A stretch of DNA of 64,000 nucleotides. Origin: Valencia hispanica. Lineage: Eukaryota > Chordata > Actinopteri > Cyprinodontiformes > Valenciidae. Shown here one piece after another: positions 37,023 through 50,700 of the stretch. Location: NCBI GenBank assembly GCA_963556495.2, contig OY747705.1, forward strand, positions 23,053,501-23,117,500, written 5' to 3'. Position 1 is the first letter of the stretch. Every line of letters begins with the position of its first letter. The position numbers and the translations under genes were made by a program. A model generated the notes under the pieces. The model was not told the origin of the DNA and did not search any database. It saw only the letters and a list, made by a program, of their open reading frames with translations.

Positions 37023-40021
37023 AGGTTAAAGTTTAGGATAATTTTCTGGAATCTGGTTGAAATTCTTTGACATCTGTGCACTCTGAAGAGCTTTGACGGA
37101 AAATGGTGAGACTTAGAGAAATTTTGAAAAGATAATGTGAATGTCAACGGAAGCGGCTTTCACATGACCCAAAATTCGGTCAGTAGAGTTAAATGTGACC
37201 GTGAAAGCGAGATAAAAAATCACCTGGGTTCAAACTCTGAGACTATCTCACACTCTAACTTAACAAGCTCACCACTCTAAAAATGGACGTTTGGGGAAAA
37301 CTTAGGGTTGCTCAGAGGCAAATTGTGAAAAAGAAAAATACTGCTTCTCCCTGCATTGCTTTGGCAGGCCCCAATAACTTTAGTGACTCATCCATGTTGC
37401 TCTGTTAAATTCTTGCAGGAAAATCTTCAGTGGCCATTGACACAAGTGTTATCCAGTCTGGAAATAATCTGCTGGAGCATCAAAAATTATTTTTTTGGAC
37501 AAAGAAAACTAAACTTTACTGCAGAAACCATTTTAGTAACATATAATTTCTGATAGGTGTGGTCTGATTAGGATTTAATTAGCTGTTAAAGAAACCTTTG
37601 GGGATTTCGGGTTCTTTATTCTAAAAAAAAGGGCGTCTTGTGTCTCTGCAGTACCCACAGCACTGGCATTATGAAAACCTGTTTTATACATGTACAAAAA
37701 TAGGAATATTGAAGATGTATATTTTCTTTAAGAATTTTCTCCTGAGTGGTTTTTGAGTAATTTTGAAGGAAATTTTCACATCTTATTACTAACCACATGG
37801 AGTCACTGTGGTTTTTCTTAGACTTTCTTCACTATTCTCAGAGAAAAATGTACATCGGACATAGATGACATTATTTTTGCCTTGGTAAAAAATATTTAAT
37901 TTAGCCAAGAAGTTTGTATCTGAAAATACATACATTTCTCAAAACTTGACAATGCAAAAGTAGTATGAATTTTGAACAACATTATAAAAAAATATATACG
38001 CATTTTTATACATTTATTTTAACTTTTGTGGAATTGCTTGTCATCTTTTTGCATGTTTCCACTGCTAATCCCAAATTTCTTCTTTGATGATAAGCTCCAA
38101 ATCTTTGCAGCTGGAAAGTCTTTTTGCCATCAATCTAATATTTAGCTCCACAGATTCTTTATCAGATTAAGTCAGTACGGTATAGGCTGACCACTCTAAG
38201 ACATTACCACTTAATTCCTTTCAGATGGAAAATGTTGGTGAAATTAAAAGAATGCTCAAAGCCTAAATTTGTCAGGGGTTTAAATAGTTTTAGGTATCTG
38301 TTTGATTACAGAAAGGGCCAATCTGAAAAAGCCTCTGTTTTCAGTCAGAGGTTTATTCAGAGTTGCTGTAATACTGACCATTACAGGAGATCATTTCTGT
38401 TACCACCATTACCATCTGCAAAAACCTGAAGAAGAGGGGATAACAAGAGCTACACACATTTATATTTTCCATTGGGATTAAAAAAACTGAATAGGATTGG
38501 ATTATCTGAATTATGAAGCAGGAGGCCAGTTTGACTGGTATATAATCCACAACAACCTAAAAGTCCAACCGAATGTATTTGGAAGGTATATTTGATGTCT
38601 CTAATTAGTGGCTTATTTTCTGCCTCAAAGAAACAATGATGGGGCACTAATAGACCATAAACTGTATGTACCACATTCTCACACCATTAGATGCACAACA
38701 GTTAGGCAGTAAAACAAGTTTGTTCCTATGTTGATGGATGAGATGTTGTTTTTTGTCTGATCCACATCACGCGAACCATTTGAAAAGTCACCCATGCAGG
38801 ACTCAAAAATGAAAACACTAAGCTGTTACACGGCAAGATTCCGATTTTTCCCAACATCTACACTCATATCAGCCAAGGGTGTATCGAAGTGAGAAAGACT
38901 TTGACTTGTCTCAGAGATAAGTTCTTAAAATATTGGACTCCTTCACTCCAGTGGACTTTCACCTCTCTGTTTAAACTCAGAGCTGAGAACAGGAGCTGCT
39001 GGTCAGAATTTCTTTATTTACCACTGTGGTCAAATTTCCTGTAGTGTGAACGATTCAGTGGTTGGAAGTGTTCTGCAGTGAGCTGTGTTTGAGCGATGTT
39101 ATCAGATGAAGAGCATTCATCTCCACCGGGTGGAACAGGACACATTTCGATGGAGGCACGCTAACTCCTTTATCCCAGTGAGATGGTGCGATACGATCTG
39201 GGCTCATGCTGCTGCAGGTCCGACTGTTATCCAGCCACAACAGGGCAGCCGCGGACAGAAAAAACTTCAGCTCAGACTGACTGTGAATAGTGGCTGCAAG
39301 GAAAGTGTTTGTCGGGGGGTAATATTCAGTCAGACTTTGGATTTGAAAAGGCTTAAAAAAGTAAATAAAAAAGGAGAACTGAACAAGAAACCCCTTGAAG
39401 TACTGTCCTTTAAATTACTGTAAATCAGCTCTTATTGCAAACATACACAGTCTTCTGTCTCTGCATGGATGCAGACTGAACATTTATATGATTTGCATAC
39501 AACCCTAAAGCAGGTGATCAGACTATTTTGAGCAAAACAGCAAATTGCAAACACTAATGCCCAGCTGAAAACTCAATTGTCACACTTTTTCACGTTATGT
39601 ATTTCACTGCTAAAAGGGCGAGAACTTCCTCTGTCTCTCAAACCACCAAATATCTAAATGCTCCAAGGGAATGAGCTAATTATGACCTCAGGGTGTTTGG
39701 TGCTTAATGATGGTGATCCGGTTTTACAGTAACCACTGATTACTGACTGGGGCGCTAATAAGTGGTTGCAGATCACTTTAAGTAAGCTCTTGTTGGAGAT
39801 ATTCAGCTTTCTTTTGTTGTTTCACGTTTTCATGCGTTATATAAGAAATACACAGAAAGGGCAAAGGTGATTTACTTGTTAACAATACAGTTTATGTTAT
39901 TGTGAAAAGCAATATATAGATGAGATGCCTTTCATTTTCCCTCCAAGAAATTTGTTTAGAAGGTACAGACACATTTCTACATTCATGCTGAAGGGTTTCA
40001 AAAGGGATCAGTGGGGTTAGG
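37023..40021. other. intergenic, no gene found
   Basis: AT-rich DNA with one weak Tc1-like relic (38080-38260, CTTTTTGCCATCAATCTAAT). I see no exon of a known gene, and the open frames present lack family resemblance. Confidence 0.35.
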
Positions 40022-40590
40022 TATAGTGCTCGGCAAAATTATTGATTCCAGTCTCATTTTTTTATATTTTGGCAATTTAAAGCCTCAAACTTCAGTGTAT
40101 GTTGTTTGGGTTTTGCGTGATAGAACAACACAAAGTAGCATGTAGTTGTGTGGTATAAAGACAAGGATACATGGTTTTATACAAGTAAAAGTCTTCAAAT
40201 ATCACCAATTCATAGTCATTCACCTAAACTAAAGATGAGTTTAGTAATCAGAGAAGCAGCCAGAGGGTTACCAAGCAGCCAGCCCTATGATAACTTTGGA
40301 GAAGCTGCAGATATCTAAAACTAAAGTGGGAGAATCTATAGACAGGACAACTATTATTAAAAAGTTGCAGTGGGCCACAGGGGAAATAGCAAACATCTCA
40401 AAGGTGTTCTGGTCAAATGAGAGAAAAAAATGACTTTTAGGTCTATATGCAAAAAGCTATGTAGGAAACCCAACACTACACATATCTTTGGTTAAACATG
40501 GTGGACTTAAACAAGAATCGTTTTCTTCACCTTGGACTGGGAAGCTGGTCAGAATTAATGGGAAGACGGATGAAGCTTAATACATGAAAA
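40022..40590 (+). mobile_element. Tc1-like relic, 5' part with gaps
   Basis: Opens GTATAGTGCTCGGCAAAATT, contains GCGTGATAGAACAACACAAA and GAAGCTGGTCAGAATTAATG, in the same order as the family at 17112. Large internal gaps and no right terminus. Confidence 0.65.
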
Positions 40591-40839
40591 GAAACCGGCG
40601 AAAAGCACACCCCGCCAATAGACTGGACTTAGCATGCAAAAATGAAGCTGGATACATGAAATTAGCCTTGACAAAGATGTTGGTGTGTAGGATTTGGCTA
40701 GCTAATTTGATCAACTTTAACCGTCTTTTTTTAACATTTAGACATTTCAACTTTGACTATTTAACCTCAATTTAACTTTAATTAGATTAGATGCAACATT
40801 GTCTTTTCTATGTTTCCTCAATCAAACTGTTCTGTTATC

Positions 40840-42229
40840 TACAGTTGTGTTCAGTATTTGCAGTGTTGGCCCTTCTTTTTCAGGACCTCTGCAATTTGAC
40901 TGGGCATGCTCTCAATCAACTTCTGGGCCAAATCCTGACTGATAAGCAACCAATTCTTTCATAATCACTTCTTGGAGTTTGTCAGAATTAGTGGGGTTTT
41001 GTTTGTCAACCCGCCTCTTCAGGACTGACCACAAGTTCTCAATGGGATTAAGATCTGGGGAGTTTCCAGGCCATGGACCCAAAATTTAAACGTTTTGGTC
41101 CCCGAGCCACTTAGTTATCACTTTTGCCTTATGGCACGGTGCTCCATCGTGCTGGAAAATGCATTGTTCTTCACCAAACTGTTGTTGGATTGTTGGAAGA
41201 AGTTGCTGTTGGAGGGTGTTTTGGTACCATTCTATATTCATGTCTGTGTTTTGGGGCAAAATTGTAAGTGAGCCCACTCCCTTGGATGAGAAGCAACCCC
41301 ACACATGAATAGTCTCAGGATGCTTTACTGTTGGCATGACACAGGATTAATGGTAGCGCTCACCTTTTCTTCTCCAGACAAGCCTTTTTCCAGATGCCCC
41401 AAACAATCGGAAAGAGGCTTCATCGGAGAATATGACTTTGCCCCAGTCCTCAGCAGTCCATTCACTATACTTTCTGCAGAAGATCAATCTGTCCCTGATG
41501 TTTTTTTTGGAGAGAAGTGGCTTCTTTGCTGCCCTTCTTGACACCAGGCCATCTTTCAAAAGTCTTCGCCTCACTTTGCGTGCAGATGCGCTCACACCTG
41601 CCTGCTGCCATTCCTGAGCAAGCTCTGCACTGGTGGCACTCCGATCCCGCAGCTGAATCCTCTTTAGGAGACGATCCTGGCGCTTGCTGGACTTTCTTGG
41701 ACGCCCTGAAGCCTTCTTAACAAGAACTGAACCTCTTTCCTTGAAGTTCTTGATAATCATATACATTTTTGTTCCATATTTTATATTGCAATTTATGGCA
41801 ATTTTAGTAGCCACAATATCCTTGCCTGTGAAGCCATTTTTAAGCAACGCAATGATGGCTGCACGCGTTTCTTTGCAGGTCACCATGGTTAACAATGGAA
41901 GAACAATGATTTCAAGCATCACCCTCCTTTTAACATGTCATGTCTGCCATTCTAACCCAATCAGCCTGACATAATGATCTCCAGCCTTGTGCTCGTCAAC
42001 ATTCTCACCTGAGTTAACAAGACGATTACTGAAATGATCTCAGCAGGTCCTTCAATGACAGCAATGAAATGCAGTGGAATTTTCATGGCAAAGAAGAACT
42101 ATGCAATTCATCTGATCACTGTTCATAACATTCTGGAGTATATGGAAATTGCTATTATAAAAACTTAAGCAGCAACTTTTCCAATTTCCAATATTTATGT
42201 AATTCTCAAAACTTTTGGCCATGACTGTA
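40840..42229 (-). mobile_element. Tc1-like transposon, transposase with two premature stops
   Basis: On the - strand the transposase reads from MVTCKETRAAIIALLKNGFT (start near 41886) through a helix-turn-helix region, VIFSDEASFRLFG (first catalytic D) and IFQHDGAPCHKAKV (second D), to the DLNPIE-type end near 41040. Stops interrupt it after KGERYH and after GDQNV. The right end (ACTTTTGGCCATGACTGTA at 42229) is a recognisable terminus, while the left inverted repeat is collapsed by deletion. It is the most intact transposase in the window. Confidence 0.88.
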
Positions 42230-42419
42230 CCACTTCTACCACATCTGGTCTTGTACATGTTGCAAGATCGTGAATAAAAAACATACTTCTTTTTTTTACA
42301 GAATAATTTCATTTCTTTCGTATCTAAAATAATCCTAAATAGCCCTTGCCAATATGTATCAGTCATAGCCCTTGCAGCTATAGTGAGTAACAGCCAGACT
42401 ACTGGAATATAGCCTTTAA

Positions 42420-42900
42420 TGATGCTGCACTGAAAAAAGTGATACTTTGGAATAAACTTAAAAAAGTTACTGTAATTTGTTACACTTAAATTTATTAGTT
42501 TTTCACAAATTAAATTTATTTTTCAGTTGAACACGTAAATTTTGATTTAATGTAAATAAATTTTGTATTTTAAGACAAAGCAAAAAATTTGCTTTCAGTC
42601 AAAGTAAAAACATTATTCATTACAAGACCATAAACTATTTTTTTCTCTCTTTTACAACTTATTTTTTTAATTTGGGAAAACCTAATATTTACTATTACAT
42701 CCAATTATAAATTTTACTTTGGAATAAACTAATTGAATTGCTGTAATTCTGTTACATGCAATTTTTTAAATTTCTCTCAAGTTAAATTTCTGATTCAGTA
42801 CAAAGTATTTTTAATAATACCATAATCAATATATTTTCTTTAGTCACAAGCCAAAGTATCAATTACTTCGATATACAATATTTTTTGCCTTTTAAAAAAC
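42420..42900. repeat. AT-rich repeat with internal direct repeats
   Basis: It contains the 16-mer TACTTTGGAATAAACT at 42443-42458 and again, exact, at 42715-42730, each followed by a diverged CTGTAATTTGTTACA-like segment. It has the look of a MITE or tandem dimer; I cannot place it in a family. Confidence 0.5.
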
Positions 42901-43464
42901 TGTTATATCACCATCAACAAAATTTCATTCCCTACAATACAAGACTAAAATTCACTGAACAGATTCACTTAAGAGAAAACTTAAAAAACAGGACATTTCT
43001 CTTCGAAAGACCATTTATTTTTGATGACTTTGAAATAGGCATCACCTCAAACTCACAATCAGCAGCCAGGAAAGTATGCTTTTTACACATAATAAATAAG
43101 AACTTGTGTAAAATAAAATAAACTTTGGTCTTTTAAACATGCTTTTTAAACCTTATGAAAAACATCAATTTACATGCACATCTTAACCTGCATAACTGGT
43201 TGTACTCTAAAACTTGATGCAAGGGAACAGCCTTTAAGTATAACAATAGAGTTCAACAGTCAGTCATAAAATCTTTGCAGACAAAAAGGTATGAATATCA
43301 TTTTGAACCATTATAAATGCAAGGAAGTCACAAAAAGAATAAACCAAGGATACACACACAGTTGCTATGGATGCTATGAACCAAGGCAGTTCAAGAAAAA
43401 AAAGGAACCATTACTAGTGCTCTTGCTGATCACTCTATATTTAGCATCATTAATATCAGCGACA

Positions 43465-43562
43465 CAATATAATATAATATGTATAATATGTATATGTATA
43501 AATACATATACATATACATATATGTGTATGTATAATATGTATAATATGGTGCATTCAATGCA
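43465..43562. repeat. TATACATA-type simple repeat
   Basis: Alternating AATATGTATA/TACATATACA units of low complexity. Confidence 0.7.
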
Positions 43563-43916
43563 GACATAAAAATATATTATTAAAAAAGTCCTTTGTTTGA
43601 AAGCTTCAGGGTACTTGAATAACTTAAATACTTCAAAGGCAATAAAGACCTCATTCAAAGCATGTTGTAAGAAAAAAAGTGCATTGTTAAGCACTTTACA
43701 TTGCTTTCAATAGTTCAATCTAAACAAATCTACCATAGTTATTAGATAATGATATGTTTTCAATGTAGCTCACTGTGACAATTAACTTGTGATCATAGAA
43801 ATATACAGCATAAAGCTACTGTAAAATGCTGCAGCATAAACATGAAAGTATTTCAGAAACTTCAATCATCTTAAATCTCAATGCCTATAAGGGTCTGAAT
43901 GTTATTAAGTAAATGC

Positions 43917-44530
43917 ACAGTGCTTTCCAACAGTAACTCAATGCCTTGTCGTTGTGTTACAACCACAAATTGAGATGATATCTAACAAAAAAGTAGCACA
44001 AGGCTGTGCATTGGAAGGAAAGTAATATATAGGTGTCAACATTTTTTACTACTCAGTGTGGGATACAATTAAATGTGGGAAAACACATGGTATGGTTTTT
44101 GGAGCCCTTTATTTTCAAAATAAGATTCTGTGCACCCAACTCTCAAGATTGTGAGAGAACATTAATGAACAACCAACATAGAGAATGCCAAGGAACACAG
44201 CAGATGGATAATGGAGACAATTGTTGCTCATTTTTATGCAAGGTTGGGTAATAAGACAAAACCCCACGCATGGAGCAGCTGACAGACAATTCATTATCTG
44301 GAAATAGAAAAAAAGAATAACACAACTGCACACCTACCGAGATATGGCAGCCCACCTAAACTGGATCTGATAAATCAGAGAAGCAAACCCCATCCATACC
44401 ATAAAACATGGTGGTGGCCGCATCATGCTGTGGGGATGCTTCTCTAAAGAAAAGACACGAGACTCTGGTCAGAGTTGATGAGACACTGAATGGAGCCTGT
44501 AAAACCTGATATAGAAGACTGGACTATGAA
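43917..44530 (+). mobile_element. Tc1-like 5' fragment next to LHX8
   Basis: CAGTGCTTTCCAACAGTAAC at the left, GTTGTGTTACAACCACAAAT, then transposase remnants (AATGCCAAGGAACACAGCAG; ATCATGCTGTGGGGATGCTT). It stops near 44530, about 260 bases before the LHX8 ATG. Confidence 0.7.
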
Positions 44531-44539
44531 GTCGGCTGT

Positions 44540-44788
44540 GCTGTAGGCGTCTTTTTGCATCCTCCAACGCAGCAGCAAACCATTCAAGCAGCTTATTTCC
44601 GAAATGGAGGCGCGGCCAGCAGAAAATATGAATTATGTCCCGCCCTCCAGAAACTGCTCGGAGCGAACTGAGTGACAGCCTGAAACATACAGCGGGAGAA
44701 CGAAGGGAAGAAGAGGACGCTCCTACTTTGAAAACAGGGACTAATTTTTTATTTTTATTTTATTTTTCTCCCGGTGCTGGACTCAGAC
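44540..44788 (+). promoter_or_regulatory. probable LHX8 promoter and 5' leader
   Basis: The 250 bases before the LHX8 ATG switch abruptly from AT-rich repeat sequence to GC-richer, CpG-containing DNA (GGAGGCGCGGCC, CTCGGAGCGAACTG, CAGCGGGAGAACG). No TATA box is obvious at a sensible distance. A Tc1 relic ends just upstream, near 44530. Transcription start is not determined. Confidence 0.45.
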
Positions 44789-47700
44789 ATGCGCTGGAAA
44801 AGTGAAGTCAAAGTAGAATGCTGCGCTGTGAGCGACAGTGAGAGCGGATCTCTGCTGTCCAACGGGGAGGTGAGTGCAGGACTTACTTCTCCCTCATGTT
44901 CCGCTGGGAGTTGGGCGTCGGGGAATAAATATTAGTGAAAATTGCTCGGCCCAATTAATCCAGAGTGGGGTTTTGGTGTGTCATTATAGAGCCCGGCCTT
45001 CCACTATAGCTGACTGCTCGGTATTTTCACAATTTGAAGAAATGTCAAAGAAAATTGCCCCTCCCTTGAATTCTGCAATTAAAACTCAAGTAGTTAATGA
45101 GACCTCTTCACCTTTTGGTTGCTCCGGGTAGACGTTTGTGGCGAACTTAAGCTCCTTTTAATTGCTGTTATTAAATAAATCAGTCCTCCTTTTTTACTGC
45201 AGACTTCGCGCTGGTTTCCTGATTGACGCGTGAAACGGGTCTGTTGGTTGGTTTAACCAGCAGCTTTTTCTCCCCCCCCCCCCCCCTTCTTCTTATTATT
45301 GCCGAATCACAAATTCTGAAACTCAAGAACATAAATGCACGGGCGATAAGTGTCGGCTCAAGTGTTGTCTGTTTTTGTAAGTAATGGCTATCTTTCTCTC
45401 CTAAATGTCATTGTGGTTTTCTATAATCGCCGCGCGTTGTCATGGTGAAAGATGAAAGGCATGATATTTATGGGAAGGTGCGGGGGGCATTTAAGGCTGA
45501 CACGCCGACATCCTCCTCTTGTCGCGCAGCTTCTCGTCATGTGTGAGGACTGCAAGGGAGACGGAGAGCTACCGGACAAGTGCGCCGAGGACAGGAGGGA
45601 CATGATGGTAGGCTGGAAAGATTCGGGATGATCGAACATTCACGTTTAGAGTTGTTTAGATGTAGCTTCAAGCAATAGTCCTAATTTTTTTTTTTTTTTA
45701 TTTAAGTTTTAACCTAATTGAAAAAGTTGACAGGAGCTGATGCACGTTGCTCGGGCTGCAGCTCCAGCTTTCCTGTGCGTACTTTTCTAACCGATGTTCT
45801 GATGATCTCCTTCAGGGCGCGCCGGTGGAAGTTCTGGATGAAGACACTTCGTCCCCGCAGGCGATGGCCTCTGCGCCTCTGCTGGGCAGAAGTGTGTGCG
45901 CCAACTGCAACGGGGAAATAGTGGACAAATATTTGTTAAAGGTGATGCACTTTTTTGGGGGAGGGGGGGGGGGAGGCTTCATCTCCGATTCTTTATTCTC
46001 GGCATTTAGCTACACATTCAGACAGCATGTCTCCGTTTTAACTCATCGCATCTTTGCTTTAGGTTAACGACTTGTGCTGGCATGTGCGCTGTCTCTCCTG
46101 CAGCGTGTGCCAGACCTCGCTCGGCAGCCACGCGAGCTGCTACATCAAGGAAAAGGAGGTTTTCTGCAAACTCGATTACTTCAGGTATGCGCGCTCACTT
46201 TTAATGTTGCAGATTTAGTTTTACACTTTGGGTAAAATCGTATACATTGAAGAACATTGGGAAAAAAAGAAGAATTGCAGAAGTCCATGTTATATCGGGA
46301 ATTTACACATCTTTGTATAATAATAATAATAATAACAAAGGCGGGAATTATTTTTGATTTTTTACATTTTAATGAAACTAAAAACGTAATTGTCAGCCAA
46401 CAAATGTATCACTTTAAATAAATTAAAATGAAATGTCAATAAAGCATGCAGGATTTGATTATTACTATCATACCATATTATTTTGCAAAAATAATATCAA
46501 ATAAAATCAGTAAACTGTCTCAACAAATTGGAGTTATAGGTCACTTGACCTCCCCTTTTGCAGACGGTACGGCACCTGGTGCGCTTGCTGCGGCAGGAAC
46601 ATCCACTCCACAGACTGGGTGCGCAGGGCCAAGGGCAACGTCTACCACCTGGCCTGCTTCGCCTGCTTCTCCTGCAAGAGGCAGCTTTCCACCGGGGAAG
46701 AGTTCGCCCTGGTGGAGGGCAAAGTGCTCTGCAGGGTCCATTACGACTGCATGCTGGACAATCTCAAAAGGGCCGTGGAGAAAGGTGAGCGGGCCGCAGC
46801 GGTGCGCGCTGCTCGCCACCAACCAACGAGGGGGGGGGGGATGTGCTTAAATAAATATTTTTGGATTCGCCAAGGTAAAAGTATTGTATATTGTAATCGG
46901 ATAATAGAATAGCAAAAAAAAATTTGGGTCTTGATAAGAGCCTTCTGCTGCAGGAAACAGTGTAAATATGGAGGGAGCCGTGCCCACGGAACAAGAAATC
47001 AATCAGCCGAAACCCTCCAAGAGAGCTCGAACCAGCTTCACAGCTGACCAGCTGCAGGTTTGTAAGAATACAAACAAACAAAACCTTTTTTTTTTACTGG
47101 TATTGTATTCAAAAACAATATTTTATTATGTTTATAAATTAATTTAAAACATTTGAAGGGGTAATATTTCATTATCTAATTTTTTCTGTAGTTACAGCAG
47201 CAACAGTTTGGTTATTTTTGGTTGCTTGTTGAGAAAAAAACAAACAAACTGATACTGATATCTTCAGCCTAATTCAAATAATAAAGTTAATCATCTGCGG
47301 TTTGCTTCTTGATACAAGTCTTTCCAAAGGAGAGGCCCGTATCAAATCTATTTAATTTTGTTAAATTAAGCCTCAGACTGACAAAATAGTTTATATTAGA
47401 GATGCACCAAAGTATCGGTCAGAGATGGGAATCTGAATTTTTTTCTTTAATTAGCAGATCAAATGTTTAAAAATTATTTTTTTCTATTAATTAAATGCAT
47501 CAAAACTCAGAATTCCCCCATGTGTTTTTTTAGTTTACAAAAAATCAGATAAAGGTTATATATATATATATATATATATATGCTTTAATGCATAAATGGA
47601 GATACTATTGTAATTTTGTCTTTTTCTGATAGATTCAAAACTTGTACACCTTTAAAATAATATGCAAAACATTTTTACTTTTTTATACTTCTTAAAAAGA

Positions 47701-50700
47701 TAAGGGAATTGTTCAAATTCAGTATGAGCAGGTCAGACTTTAAAGAAAAACTGAAACTGGCATCAGCCTGATCAATGCATCTAAGTGCAGAGGAGAAACA
47801 TTAGGTCCAGCATAGAAGCTAAAAGATGAACATATTAACAGAATGACTGTTAAAGACAGGTGTTATTTCAAATAACTGTTTTTAGTATCGATTATTAAAG
47901 TATCAGTAGTTTTCATGCAAAACAAAAACTGACAAAGCTATTGTCTTTGTCCAGCTTTCACTCCGGACGTTTCAAATTATATGAATGAACCATGAGTTTC
48001 ACTTTATTTTTTAGGTCAAGCATTTCTGTAAAGCAACAATTTACCCAATATTACAAATAAGTGTTTGTATCTCATCTTAACAATAATTCTTATATCAATC
48101 TCTCCCTGTTTGTTGAAGGGATTTTGACAGACGTAGCAGCATAGCTCTGTCGGGCCACACAAGAAGTGATTTTTCTCTGCTTGTTGACATGCAGGTGATG
48201 CAGGCTCAGTTCGCTCAGGACAACAACCCTGATGCTCAAACTCTGCAGAAGCTGGCGGAGCAGACTGGCCTCAGTCGAAGAGTCATACAGGTTGGTGAAC
48301 AAAGACAAAACACATGATGCATGATCGCAAGATATTTGTTGGTGGAGACATATGGTTTTTGAACTTTGTGACAGTGCTCTGTGAATTTATATTTGCGCAG
48401 CTGCTTGGTGAGTATTACTTTTTACTCTCAAAGTGAAAACTATATGTTCTCCAATTTAATGCTGAATATGAGAACTTAAATCTCATCCGCACGTGACAGA
48501 TCCCTTAGAGAAAGCGTATCTCAGATTTCCCTGAATCCTGTTTGAGAGAAAAAGCTGTGTTTGCTTTTTAAAATGAGGATTATAAAAAGTGCAAAATTGA
48601 GCTTTTCAAACTTTTTCTTTTGGACAGCCTCCGTGGTTCCTACATCTACATGCCAGTGATGCTAGTCTTTGTTATATGACTCTGATTAAAATGCAGTTAT
48701 TTTTGTTCTCAATGTGGTTTGTAATGCAGGTCTGGTTCCAGAACTGTCGAGCTCGCCACAAAAAGCATGTGAGCCCCAACCACACCTCGAGCACCCCCAT
48801 GACCTCCCTGCAGCCAGGCCGCCTGTCCCAGCCCACCCCGACCCCTGAAGAGCTTCAGTACACGGCCTATGGCGGCCCGGAAGGCTCAATGCTCTCAGCG
48901 CTACACTCCTTCATTGACAGTGAGAACAAAGCATTTGATTAACTACAAAAATAAATAAAAATTGCACTAAACAACTTTAGACCAATAACTGAATTCTCTG
49001 ATAGTGTATTTTTGCTTTTATGACTAAAGTTGTGAGATTTTTTTTTTTTTACGATAAATATTTTAATTACGTCTTGCCAATGACTTTTAATAGCCAAGTA
49101 TGGGGCTATCTTGAATGAATAAAATAATAATAAAAATAATAATGATAATAATAATAATAATGGCAATTTAATTCAATTGTATTTTTACAATGGAAAAAAA
49201 ATGTATTGACTTTAAGTCTGTTCTATTTCTACTCAAATCTGCACCTCTGTTTATTTTCTGGTTGTAAATGCCTAAAATGTACACCCGAGGGGGAAAAAAA
49301 AGGAAAATGCTGGCCACTCATTTATTAGAGAGAAATTATTTTTTTTTCTATTATCCAGATGTCGATGTTAATGTTGGTGGTTATGGCTTACAGTCTCTAT
49401 TAACAACTTATTTCAATTTCTCAGATATTACATAAGCTTTGATTTTACAACTGACTGACTATATTATACAGTAAATGCATTCAGTACTTGGTGGAGGCTC
49501 CTTCCCCATGAATTACTGCATCAGTGCTTTGTGGCATGGAGATAATCAGTCTGTGGCTCTACTAAGGTCTTCAGGAAGCCCAGATTGCTTCCGTTGTGAG
49601 CCTCTGCTTGTTTGCATTGCTGGTGTCTCTGATATTCCTCCTGACAATACTCCATAGATTCTCCATGAGGTTCAGGTCGAGTCAGTTTGCTGGCCAGTCA
49701 GGCACAGTGAACCACGTATTGATACTTTTTGCAGTGTGGGCAGGTTCTAAGTCCTGAAGAAAAAATTAAATCAGGATTTTCTAAAGCTTGTCTCCAGAGG
49801 GAAACATGAAGCACCCTAAAATCCCCAAGTCAACTGCATTTTACCTGGTAAAACCCAGTGGGGCAACAGCAGATGAGTTGGCTCTCAAAATCCTAACTGA
49901 CTGGACACTCCAAAGTGGTCCACAAGTGGCTTGGATTCTGTGCCTCTCTTCCTCCAGACTATGGGAGCTGATTTTCCGAATTAAATGTAGAACATACTTT
50001 TAGCCAAAAGCGTATTCTGGATCCCTGAGCAACAATAACTTATGTCTTAAAAAGTGTTTTGTTCTTGAAGCTTTGACTCCACACCTTGTGAATCTCACCC
50101 AGACTCTAGAATGGCTTCGGCTCCACAGTACTCTCGAGGCTATATTAATCCCTGTTGTAGTTCTAGTTTCTTTACCATACTTTTACCTTCCACTCAACTG
50201 TCCAATACTATGCTTGGATACAGCACTCTGCCACCAACAAACTTTCATAGAAATGACCTCTGTGCCTTGCCATCTATCTAAAAGGTATCTGCTGGACAAA
50301 TGAGATGTCAACAGTCGACCCCTTGATTGTGTAGGCCTAAACCATGCATTTCTGACTTGACCTTCATTTTCTTATGGCCTGAAAGGGAAACTTTGGCTTT
50401 CATTAGCTGGTGGCCATAATTATCAAAATACTCAGAAATAAACCATCTGAACATTTTCCGTGTGCAATGAAACTATAGAATATTTTTCTTTCTTGGACTG
50501 AATTTCTGAAACAAAGAAAAAAATATTCGGTTTACTTAAGATGGATATGTACAAATTTTATATTAAAACAGTTTTACACTGTAAAATATAATTCTGTTTT
50601 TATCACTATCATTTCATAAATGAGCCTGCGCCTTATTGATGTGACACATTATTTATACGGTTTTCTTTGTGTTTGCAGTACACTCTCCTCCCTCCATGTT

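Noticed and set aside
39085..39423. 112-codon frame in the intergenic region
   Set aside because: No domain, signal or splice evidence; could be a relic but nothing supports a gene.
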